DNA of 64,000 bases from positions 1 through 64,000 of the forward strand of contig CAMYLK010000008.1 of NCBI GenBank assembly GCA_947259225.1, written 5' to 3'. Below, in pieces: positions 46,865-54,618 of the stretch (the first letter of the stretch is position 1; each line of letters opens with the position of its first letter). The stretch is from an uncultured Desulfobulbaceae bacterium. Lineage in GTDB: Bacteria > Desulfobacterota > Desulfobulbia > Desulfobulbales > Desulfobulbaceae. Below the pieces are notes generated by a model. It saw nothing but the letters and a program-made list of their open reading frames with translations, had not been told where the DNA came from and ran no database searches. Made by a program: the position numbers and the translations under genes.

Positions 46865-47959
46865 TCAGTTTCCGGGTATTATGGATTCTTCAGAATAATC
46901 ATACCCTTTCATCTGGCCGAAAGCGTAAACGGACAATTTGTTTGGCCCGGACATATTTAAAACATAAAGAAGATATTGAGCTTTGAAATCTTCATCAATG
47001 TAATTAGCAAAATAATCAACGTTGTTGTTGTCTATATGCAACCCGGACGGAAGGTAAAGCCTGCCCGGTTCATTGCCTAATCCTCCAAAGAACAGGAGGA
47101 GCCGTGTCTTGTTATTAAATATCTGGACATGACTGTTTGCCGCATCAACCACATATAAATTCCCATCCTTGTCTACATCCAGGCCTTTTGGGCGTGCAAA
47201 TGATCCGATTGCGTCTCCAATTTGCCCGAATTCTTCAACCAGGATGCCATTCTGGTTAATTTTGCGAATGTTAAAATTAAAAGCATCTGTGACATAAAAG
47301 TTTCCGTCTTTATCTATTGCCAGGAAAGTAGGTTTAGATAAATTCAAACCGCCCTCACCGGGATCGGAACCAATTGTATTGATTACCTCACCTGACAATT
47401 TATCAAACACAATGACCTGGTGTTTTTTTACATCAGAGACTAAAATTCTGTCCTGATATTCAACAATATCAACAGGTTTGTCAAAAATGGTCTTATCGCC
47501 GTATGTTCTGACAAAATTATCGGTTGCATCGTACACAATTACCTGTTTACGATTCATGTCAGAAATGTATTTGATCTCATCCTGATTGATATAAATACCA
47601 CCAGGACTTGAAAGTTGTCCTTCACGTTGTTTTTGGTCATCAAAAAAGCCGATTGTTTTCTCTAGCAAATTGACTATGATTACTTTGTTGTAATGCCTGT
47701 CAAGTATATATATCTTACCGGGTGCCGATGCTAAATCATAGGGATGAACGAGCCCTTTGAAATCCAGCTCAGGTCCTCCAAGAAACTGTTCAAACTCAGT
47801 TCTTATCTGCAGGTCATCACCTGAAGCTATAGACATCACGTATTGAAGTCGGGGTGGTGTAGGTGGTTGCGGATAGAATATTTTTCGGACTTCTGTTTCC
47901 TTTTTCGCGCAACCGGAAACAATGACCAGAAGAAATACAAGGAGTAATATTCTTTTCAT
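46865..47959 (-). CDS. NHL-repeat beta-propeller lipoprotein B
   Basis: A 364-aa predicted lipoprotein (lipobox VSGC) with a series of NHL-like blades (GSFARPKGLDVDKDGNLYVVDAANSH, GLNLSKPTFLAIDKDGNFYVTD). After the lipobox it shares the PQPPTPPRLQYVMSI motif with lipoprotein A, so the two are paralogs. It precedes the pentaheme gene with 11 bp spacing. Two propellers with two barrel-side cytochromes suggest one partner each, which is inference. Confidence 0.87.
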   Translation of the reverse strand: MKRILLLVFLLVIVSGCAKKETEVRKIFYPQPPTPPRLQYVMSIASGDDLQIRTEFEQFLGGPELDFKGLVHPYDLASAPGKIYILDRHYNKVIIVNLLEKTIGFFDDQKQREGQLSSPGGIYINQDEIKYISDMNRKQVIVYDATDNFVRTYGDKTIFDKPVDIVEYQDRILVSDVKKHQVIVFDKLSGEVINTIGSDPGEGGLNLSKPTFLAIDKDGNFYVTDAFNFNIRKINQNGILVEEFGQIGDAIGSFARPKGLDVDKDGNLYVVDAANSHVQIFNNKTRLLLFFGGLGNEPGRLYLPSGLHIDNNNVDYFANYIDEDFKAQYLLYVLNMSGPNKLSVYAFGQMKGYDYSEESIIPGN

Positions 47960-48066
47960 CAGTATTGTAGTAGTCAGGTAGTGGTGAATGAAAGCAATGG
48001 TGGCTTAACAGAGTATTTTACAAGTTTCAGATTGTGTAAGGTTCTTGTAAATCCCGCCCCTCTTAC

Positions 48067-48108
48067 ACAACAAGAACACACACATTGAAATGTGTGTGTT
48101 CTTGTTGT
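48067..48108. promoter_or_regulatory. 19-bp perfect hairpin between tetraheme and NHL genes
   Basis: ACAACAAGAACACACACAT pairs perfectly with ATGTGTGTGTTCTTGTTGT around a TGAA loop. On the minus strand no T-run follows. It is therefore either a factor-dependent stop or an RNA-stability element that would separate the expression of the tetraheme gene from the genes behind it. On the plus strand the tail is TTAGTTAGTATTTTT. Confidence 0.75.
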
Positions 48109-48133
48109 TAGTTAGTATTTTTGGTGAATTAAT

Positions 48134-48808
48134 CTACTTGTTGTGACAGGTAAGGCAAAGTGCTGAGTCTGTGTTGTCCTTCAAAAGAAGATATCCAACG
48201 CCAGCCGGAGTTCTTGTATTATGAACATCGTGGCAGGATCCGCACTCCATATTGCCGTTAAAGAGCATGGTGTTATCAATTGTCCCCGGAGCAACACCAA
48301 TAGCTGTTGACGGGTCAAAAAGTTCGCCGTCAGCTGTTGCCAGAGCAGTATCATAGGTGAATGATACAGGATGATCGTTACTCAGGTCGGTACCGAGAAG
48401 CGCTGTGCTCGTAGCAGGTAAAACAGTAGGATCGGATATGTTTCCAGTGGATGGCTCATAGTAGGCAAAAACACCTATTGTACCATCATGGCAGGACAGA
48501 CATGCCAGGGAAACACCGGCAGGCTGACCTACAGTAGCGTTCAGTGTGCCGGTTGGGCTGGTGTAAACCTGAAAGGTAGCGGTTGTTGTCTGATGGTTCC
48601 ACAGCGGTACAAGGTTGTTGGTGAATCCAGGTCCTGGGCCGTAAGCATTATGCGGTGTATGACAGGCGATACAGATTTCATTGTCTGCGGTTGAAAAGGC
48701 GCCACCAGGTGTTGTACCAAAGTCATGCCCTGAACCGTCGATACCTGCATAAGCAGCGGTAGCCATACCGATACCTAATGCCAGACCAGTTACAAGTAAC
48801 TTTTTCAT
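48134..48808 (-). CDS. exported tetraheme c-type cytochrome
   Basis: A 224-aa protein with a clean signal peptide (KKLLVTGLALGIGMATAAYA) and four heme sites (CIACH, CLSCH, CGSCH, CLTCH). Five other His residues could be the distal ligands, enough for bis-His hemes. The segment LSNDHPVSFTYD and CLSCHDGTIG is shared with the N-terminal part of the 12-heme protein. The start has a strong ribosome site (GGAGGAG). It is first of the minus-strand cytochrome block and is set off from it by a hairpin. Size and heme count resemble filament-forming tetraheme cytochromes such as OmcE (inference). Confidence 0.88.
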   Translation of the reverse strand: MKKLLVTGLALGIGMATAAYAGIDGSGHDFGTTPGGAFSTADNEICIACHTPHNAYGPGPGFTNNLVPLWNHQTTTATFQVYTSPTGTLNATVGQPAGVSLACLSCHDGTIGVFAYYEPSTGNISDPTVLPATSTALLGTDLSNDHPVSFTYDTALATADGELFDPSTAIGVAPGTIDNTMLFNGNMECGSCHDVHNTRTPAGVGYLLLKDNTDSALCLTCHNK

Positions 48809-48833
48809 ATTCTCCTCCAGAATACTTGTTTTT

Positions 48834-48851
48834 TGCCGAAATATTTCGGCA
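48834..48851. promoter_or_regulatory. 18-bp palindrome upstream of the tetraheme gene
   Basis: TGCCGAAATATTTCGGCA is a perfect 18-bp palindrome, 26 bp upstream of the ATG. It could be an operator or a small mRNA-leader hairpin. Confidence 0.55.
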
Positions 48852-48896
48852 TCTTAATAATGATCTAATGATCATCCTAATAATGATCCAATGACC
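48851..48896. repeat. two tandem 23-bp repeats upstream of the tetraheme gene
   Basis: Two adjacent 23-bp units around TAATAATGATC match at 20 of 23 positions. They lie directly beyond the palindrome in the 5' region of the tetraheme gene, so a regulator-binding array is plausible. Confidence 0.6.
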
Positions 48897-49256
48897 ACAT
48901 GTTTACTACATTATAATTTTTATATTGAATTAGAACCTATATGTCAAAGTTTATTTTTAAAAAAAAAGTTATTTTATTCGTCAAGTTATCTATGCCTCAA
49001 ATATCTGTTCTAAAAAAACAAATAATATTTATTATCATTTGGTAAGCAATAATCGTTCCACTATTTTTTCAGGATAAATATAGTGCATTTTATTAAGAAA
49101 TGAAAATTCATGATTTATGCGCGTGTTTTTCATATTTATTGATAACAAGCAGTAAAGTTTGGAATTCAGGTTGAAATTGTGCTTTTGAGTGAACAAACCC
49201 TCGTACAGGAGGATGTTGCTATGGACAGGTAATCGTCATTTTTGTTGGAGAAATAA

Positions 49257-49370
49257 ATGATAAAAAACGACTATTACGAGGAAAATTTGCGCCGCATTGT
49301 AATTCGAATTACGAAAGTGTTTGTAAGTTACGGCAGAAATGACTTGTTGAGAGGAATTTATAGTAAATAA
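49257..49370 (+). CDS. possible small protein of 37 residues
   Basis: The frame reads MIKNDYYEENLRRIVIRITK and ends in YSK, with GGAG at a suitable distance before the ATG. It is basic, with an amphipathic central part. It is below the ORF-track cutoff. No homologue is recognised and it may be chance or a truncated remnant. It stands alone on the plus strand in a minus-strand neighbourhood. Confidence 0.3.
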   Translation: MIKNDYYEENLRRIVIRITKVFVSYGRNDLLRGIYSK

Positions 49371-49405
49371 TTATTGTAAGATGTTTCCTGGCTGCACTAT
49401 ATTTT

Positions 49406-51019
49406 TCAGTCAAAGGTATAGCCGAGACGGCGTCCTATTGGAGCCAGCTCCAGAAAGAATTTGTCCAGCAGTTTTTCGTAATTTTTCCAGCGCTGATAAC
49501 TTGTCTTGTATACCGGCCGGGTAACGTCATAATAACTTGGAGTTGTAATTTTTTTTCTTATGCCATAAAGCTCACTGTCATGGGACCGGGAGCCTTGTCT
49601 GTCAAAAAACGAAGCTAAATGCTCTATGCATGACTCTTTATTAGTAACAATGTCCTCATATCGACTTTCAATGAATGTCAAATCCAGCGTTTCCCTGCAC
49701 ACAAGCCAGATAGACATGATTGTATTGTATAGATTTACAGTATCCTCGAACCTGAGAAAATTTACCATCGCCGCGTTAAGGCGAAAATGCTGCATAAAAT
49801 TGCTCAGGCATACATCCCGGGGATCCCTGAGACAGACCACTACTTTACTTTGAGGGAACAGGGTTGAAATGAGCGGGAGATTAATGATGTTCAGTGGCAT
49901 TTTATCCAGAAACTTCTTTTGCTGATCCGGCTGCAGGGGAATTTCATCGTTGACCAGCCTCCAGTACTCTTTGCGCAGCAGCTGAATGTCTCCGCTGGAG
50001 AGTCTGTTCAGGTCTCCAGGATAGAGGAAGTCTCTTCTTAAAGTTGAATTCATTTCTGTTCGAAGTTTATTAAGTACCTGTAACTCTGAACTGGGGATCA
50101 GGCCAAAATTCTCAGACAGGATTTTTTCGGTAAGAGTTGTTCCTGACCGGGGAAATCCGACTAGAAAAGTAGGGACAGGTATATCATCCTCAGGAAAACC
50201 AGTGCCGCCTGTTCCAAAACTTTCGGAGTGAAGACAGGATAATACATTGTCAATAAATGCATTTTCATTTTTCAGGGCGGGAATAATATCCTGTGAAATA
50301 TGTTCCATCACCCGGTTAGATTTTTCAAAGTTCCTGAGTGCATCTTCAAATTCTCCGGATTTGTCATGTATTTGCCCCAGTTCATTTAACAGCGACGCGT
50401 AAATTTCGTTGGGAATAGAATCAGGGCTAAACTGTTCGAGCCGTGCCCTGGCTTTGTCCAGCTTTCCCTGTTGGCGGAAAATTTTAGCGATAACAAGATT
50501 GGCGAGCATGTTTAAAGGTTCCTGGCGTACAACCTCCTGGGCTACGGAAAGGGCTTTTTGCTGTTGGTTTGTAAGGAGATATAATTCAGCAAGCAATGAA
50601 AGGACTTCAATGGTGCGGCTATTATTTTGATGATTGTCAGGGACGGCAGACAACGTATTCCGGGTAGTTTTTATATACTGCCCATACACTGAAATTGCCT
50701 TGTCAAGAATTCCGGTCCGACGGTAGCAGTCACCTAGAAAAAGTAGGATTCTCCTGTTGAAAGGTTCAAGCAGGTTGGCCCTTTCGAAATAAGCGGCTGC
50801 TTCTGTAAAATTCTGTTTTTGGTGAAGCAGGGAACCAAGGTTAAAGAAAATTTCAACACTGTCCTTATTTTTTGCTGCCAGCCGGACGTAAGCCTGCTCC
50901 GCTTCGTTTAAACGACCTTGGTTGACCAGACGGGCAGCATGCTTGAGGGTAAGTTCAGGGAGTTTTCTTTTCTTCTGCCACCCTGGCCGTCTGTTCTTTT
51001 TGTTTTGTTTACGTTTCAT
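49406..51019 (-). CDS. TPR-sulfotransferase (paralog 6 of 6, divergent)
   Basis: A 537-aa protein that again has a highly basic start (KRKQNKKNRRPGWQKKRK), TPR-like repeats (AERANL..., NLGSLLHQKQNFTEAAAYFE) and a PAPS loop LVGFPRSGTTLTEKILSENF at about 287. The 3'-phosphate segment is CLRDPRDVCLSNFM and the C-terminus is ITTPSYYDVTRPVYKTSYQRW. It differs from the other five in all these blocks, so it is an older branch. It leads the minus-strand surface-glycan genes. Confidence 0.83.
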   Translation of the reverse strand: MKRKQNKKNRRPGWQKKRKLPELTLKHAARLVNQGRLNEAEQAYVRLAAKNKDSVEIFFNLGSLLHQKQNFTEAAAYFERANLLEPFNRRILLFLGDCYRRTGILDKAISVYGQYIKTTRNTLSAVPDNHQNNSRTIEVLSLLAELYLLTNQQQKALSVAQEVVRQEPLNMLANLVIAKIFRQQGKLDKARARLEQFSPDSIPNEIYASLLNELGQIHDKSGEFEDALRNFEKSNRVMEHISQDIIPALKNENAFIDNVLSCLHSESFGTGGTGFPEDDIPVPTFLVGFPRSGTTLTEKILSENFGLIPSSELQVLNKLRTEMNSTLRRDFLYPGDLNRLSSGDIQLLRKEYWRLVNDEIPLQPDQQKKFLDKMPLNIINLPLISTLFPQSKVVVCLRDPRDVCLSNFMQHFRLNAAMVNFLRFEDTVNLYNTIMSIWLVCRETLDLTFIESRYEDIVTNKESCIEHLASFFDRQGSRSHDSELYGIRKKITTPSYYDVTRPVYKTSYQRWKNYEKLLDKFFLELAPIGRRLGYTFD

Positions 51020-51080
51020 GATATCAGAGAAATAATCGGCTGGACTGTATGATCATGTAAGCATTAATCAAGGCCTGTTA

Positions 51081-53255
51081 TCAGTTGGAACTTTTGCTTA
51101 GATGATCTCTTGCAACAGGAGCCCAGCGGCTGTCAGGGAATCTGTTGAGAAATCTCTTCCATGCTGACTGAGCACGGGCGTCACCGGATTTTTGCAGGCT
51201 CAAGGCGTACCCGTAAGATGCTCCTTCCAGATCTGGCTTGATGACGAGTGCTTTTTGAAAATATTTTACTGCCTCCTCATATCTTTGTGTATCGATATAT
51301 ACGTAACCAAGGTTCATAATGGTTATCGGGTTTTCTGGCTGCGTGGCAAGGCTGTCTTCGAATGCTGATTCAGCTTTGCCGAAAGATTTTAACTGGTAAT
51401 AGGCATTGCCAAGAAGAAAATATATTTCAGCCCCTTGGTTGCCGTTTTTTATTGCCAATTGCAGAATGTCCACAGCCTTTACCCATCTGTTGTGCTTTAT
51501 TGCTGCTCTTCCTCCCTGTACGCCAAGGTTAAAATGTGAAAATCCAAGGGAAGGGTTGAGTTCAGCAGCTTTCATATAATACTCAACAGATTCAGGGTTG
51601 CCGGTAAGATCAAGAAAGAAGGCGAGCTGGAAAACCAACGTAAAACTATCAGGGTTGAACGAGACCGCGTTGCGAAGCTCCTTTTCAACTTCATCACTAT
51701 TGGAACTCTTGGCTAATGGCACAAGGTAACTGATGTCATAACTTTGCGGTCTGATATATTGCAGCCGGGGTTGAAGGTCGACACCATTATTCGTTGATAT
51801 GAACTCGCGGTTCAGAAATACCAGGTACTTGTCATCATAATAGCTTAAGACGAACTGGGGTGATATTTCGAAAAATTGAATGACCTCGTTTTCAGTTTTC
51901 GGAAGAAGGGCACCTTGAACATTGTTATTGTCCAAATAGAGCTGGAATTCATGAGCTGATTTTGAAGCTACCTGTTCAAACAGTTCAAGTTGCTCAGGTA
52001 AACATCTGCCATCGATAAATGTTCTGCTGTCTTGTAAGTTCCATATAATGTACCCGCCATCCTGCCATGAATTGTAAAGGTTGCCTTTAAAGCCTGACTC
52101 GCGGAGAAAATTTACTGCTTTAACCGGATAACGGCTTTTGTTGATGCCAACCCCCCATTTGTAAACCTTATCAGGCGAAAAAGTTTTCTGAAAAGATACA
52201 ACACAGAAAATGAGCAGCATAATGGGCAGAATAAAATGTTGGGATTTTTCAGGAAATAATCGGGAACCGCCAAGATATCTCTGGTGCAGGGCTTGAAGGT
52301 TCAGGGCTAGCAGGGGAGCCTGGAGGAAGGCTGCCAGGCCTACGTAGCGGACACTGCCCATGGCCAGCCAGGACGTTCCGACAAAGACGAAAAAGAAAAA
52401 AAGGCGGCTGCTTCGCCAGTTTAATACGAAACTGACAAAGGTTGTTATCATCAGTATCCAGTACATTGTATGTGTTCCCCATACAAGGGGAAGATGTTCC
52501 TGGACAGAATACGATCTTTCTACCAGATCCTTGAAGACAAAACGCTCAATAATCAGACGGGGAACTTCAAGGCCGAAGGGAGTTATCAGGACAGCACAGC
52601 AGATAAAAAGCAGCAGCAACAGTTCAAATGATGGAAAGACAGCATTTTTTTTACCGACTCGAAGTTGAATCCACTGGATCACCCTTTCCAGAAGGAGAAA
52701 ACCAGCGAAAATGGGAGCCAGGTAGGCACTGCCATGTAAATTAGTCCAAAGCAGAGCAACAGGAACAAGAAGAAACGAGATTTTTTCCTTTCTGCTTGCC
52801 GGTCCTGAGAGAAGCCAGAGCAGGGCTGTTGCAAAAGGAAACATGAAAACCATGGGCCTGAGAAGAAAACGAAAACGCGCGACAACGACAGCATATACAA
52901 TAACAAACGCGGCAAGGTAAGGGTTGACCCCTCTTCTGATCAAGAAAATAAAGATCCCGCCGGAACCTGCAGCAATGAGGAGTGCCTTGAAGAGTATCAG
53001 CAGGTCCAGCCCACCATATTTCTCAATAATGGCAAATAAAAGTCCGCTAAACCATGCTGTGTTTGCCCAGTATGCACCGAATGTGGAAAAAGAAAAAGGA
53101 TCAGTTGTGGGGATGCCCCCGGAGTCTAGTATCCACTCTCCACTTCTCAGGTGCCACCAGATATCATAATTGTATACCTGTTCAATTGCGAATACGAAGG
53201 CAAAGACTGATACCGAAGTCAAGAGAACGGTATGATAAACGCGATGTTTGTCCAT
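51081..53255 (-). CDS. polytopic membrane protein with C-terminal TPRs, GT-C-like (copy 1)
   Basis: A 724-aa protein. The first 480 residues contain about ten hydrophobic segments and begin with the motif YDIWWHLRSGEWILDSGGIP just after the first helix. A soluble stretch (KGNLYNSWQDGGYIIWNLQD) follows, then about four TPRs (NQGAEIYFLLGNAYYQLKSF). The layout of a D-x-W-W-H motif in the first periplasmic loop followed by many helices fits a lipid-sugar-using GT-C glycosyltransferase, but no such activity is shown. It is paralogous to the gene at 54619. Confidence 0.75.
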   Translation of the reverse strand: MDKHRVYHTVLLTSVSVFAFVFAIEQVYNYDIWWHLRSGEWILDSGGIPTTDPFSFSTFGAYWANTAWFSGLLFAIIEKYGGLDLLILFKALLIAAGSGGIFIFLIRRGVNPYLAAFVIVYAVVVARFRFLLRPMVFMFPFATALLWLLSGPASRKEKISFLLVPVALLWTNLHGSAYLAPIFAGFLLLERVIQWIQLRVGKKNAVFPSFELLLLLFICCAVLITPFGLEVPRLIIERFVFKDLVERSYSVQEHLPLVWGTHTMYWILMITTFVSFVLNWRSSRLFFFFVFVGTSWLAMGSVRYVGLAAFLQAPLLALNLQALHQRYLGGSRLFPEKSQHFILPIMLLIFCVVSFQKTFSPDKVYKWGVGINKSRYPVKAVNFLRESGFKGNLYNSWQDGGYIIWNLQDSRTFIDGRCLPEQLELFEQVASKSAHEFQLYLDNNNVQGALLPKTENEVIQFFEISPQFVLSYYDDKYLVFLNREFISTNNGVDLQPRLQYIRPQSYDISYLVPLAKSSNSDEVEKELRNAVSFNPDSFTLVFQLAFFLDLTGNPESVEYYMKAAELNPSLGFSHFNLGVQGGRAAIKHNRWVKAVDILQLAIKNGNQGAEIYFLLGNAYYQLKSFGKAESAFEDSLATQPENPITIMNLGYVYIDTQRYEEAVKYFQKALVIKPDLEGASYGYALSLQKSGDARAQSAWKRFLNRFPDSRWAPVARDHLSKSSN

Positions 53256-53381
53256 TTTATTATGAATACAATGGGTCTGGAGATTATAAGTGGTGTTGGT
53301 TTAATGGATTACTGGAAAAATGTACATAAAGATAATACAGGAGTAATTATCAGGAACGTGGGGAGGGGATACCTTCATCGA

Positions 53382-54323
53382 TTATTTTTTAATAATACTT
53401 TCGACAATATACAGGGGTCTGTTTTTCACTTCATCAAACATCCGGCCCAGGTACTCACCAAGCAATCCTATGGAAAATATCTGAATACCTCCGATGAACA
53501 ATATTACGACCATCAGGGATGGGTAGCCTTTTACCGGTTCACCAAACATCAGGGTTTTATAGATAATTATGACAGCATAAATAAACGCTATCAGGGAAGT
53601 AAACATGCCGACAAACGTAACTATTTTTAACGGAAATGTTGTGAATGATGTTATGCCTTCAATGGCCAGGTTCCACAGTTGAAAAAAGTTCCACTTGGAT
53701 TTGCCGGCATATCTCTTTTCACGATGAAACCCTACCGCTTTCTGGGGAAAGCCTATCCACGAAAACAAACCCTTCATATAGCGCCGCTTTTCTTCAATGG
53801 CGCCAAGAGCTTCCACGGCGCGCCTGCTGAGCAGCCTGTAGTCACCAGTATCAACCGGTATGTTGACACCGCTTAATGTATTGATGCAGCGGGAAAAAAT
53901 TTTGGACGGCACCTTTTTGCTGAGTGTTTCTCCGGCACGTGACAATCTTTTTGCATAGACAACGTCATACCCTTCTTTCCAGGTTGCGAATAATTGCGGA
54001 ATCAGTTCAGGAGGGTCCTGCAGGTCGGCATCTATAACCACGACCGCCTCACCGTGCGCCATGTCAAGCCCTGCTGTCATGGCAGCCTCTTTCCCGAAAT
54101 TTCGTGATAAATTTACGATGATCACTTCATCATGGGTTTCCTGGATTTCTGATAAAATCTCAAGGGAAGTATCAGAACTTCCGTCATTAATATATATGAC
54201 TTCCCAATCGTCAGTAACTTGTTTTGCAGAAGGGACAAGTCTGTTGTGAAATTCTTTCAGGACAGCAGATTCATTATATACAGGAACAACTATGGACAGG
54301 AGATTGCCGAATTGGGTGCTCAT
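53382..54323 (-). CDS. GT2 polyprenyl-phosphate glycosyltransferase (GtrB/ArnC/DPM-like)
   Basis: Such enzymes load a sugar onto undecaprenyl phosphate for use outside the membrane. From the ATG at 54323 (MSTQFGNLLSIVVPVYNES) the protein is 313 aa; the track start adds an atypical leader. It has the GT-A motifs VYINDGSSDTSLEIL and VIDADLQDPPELIPQL, and two C-terminal membrane helices (IVTFVGMFTSLIAFIYAVII and VVILFIGGIQIFSIGLLGEY). Flanked by two GT-C-like proteins that would use its product. Confidence 0.9.
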   Translation of the reverse strand: MSTQFGNLLSIVVPVYNESAVLKEFHNRLVPSAKQVTDDWEVIYINDGSSDTSLEILSEIQETHDEVIIVNLSRNFGKEAAMTAGLDMAHGEAVVVIDADLQDPPELIPQLFATWKEGYDVVYAKRLSRAGETLSKKVPSKIFSRCINTLSGVNIPVDTGDYRLLSRRAVEALGAIEEKRRYMKGLFSWIGFPQKAVGFHREKRYAGKSKWNFFQLWNLAIEGITSFTTFPLKIVTFVGMFTSLIAFIYAVIIIYKTLMFGEPVKGYPSLMVVILFIGGIQIFSIGLLGEYLGRMFDEVKNRPLYIVESIIKK

Positions 54324-54618
54324 AACTACGTTCTCCGAGTTTGAGAAAAACAGAAAGATGAAACTGTAATGGGCAGGTAATCCGCTTGTACCCATGTATA
54401 TTTCTATCAGTTCATGTAACCGTGAATTATTAAGCGTACGTTACGTTCCTGTTAAGAAATAATACCGTTATTCTTGACCAAACGATATTCTAGCCCAGAT
54501 TGATATTATGAACAAGTGTGTCGGTACCGGTCCGCCACAGCGTCAGATTATAAGTATGCGTAGCCATTTCAGCATGTACCTGATCAGAAGAAGCTTTTAT
54601 GTTCAGCCCTGTGCAAGT

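Larger units (their letters stand above)
48809..49405. other. 597-bp intergenic region between tetraheme cytochrome and sulfotransferase 6
   Basis: AT-rich throughout. Its left end holds the palindrome and the 23-bp repeats. The middle (about 48900-49200) shows nothing I can assign. Near 49208 there is a strong AGGAGG followed by ATGGACAGGTAA (Met-Asp-Arg-stop), then the small ORF at 49257. These might be a leader-like unit on the plus strand, with no recognised gene beyond. Confidence 0.5.

Noticed and set aside
39267-48808. Cluster assigned directly to MtrCAB or OmcB-type conduits
   Set aside because: The gene set and heme counts do not match those systems and sequence searches could not be run, so only the general class is claimed.
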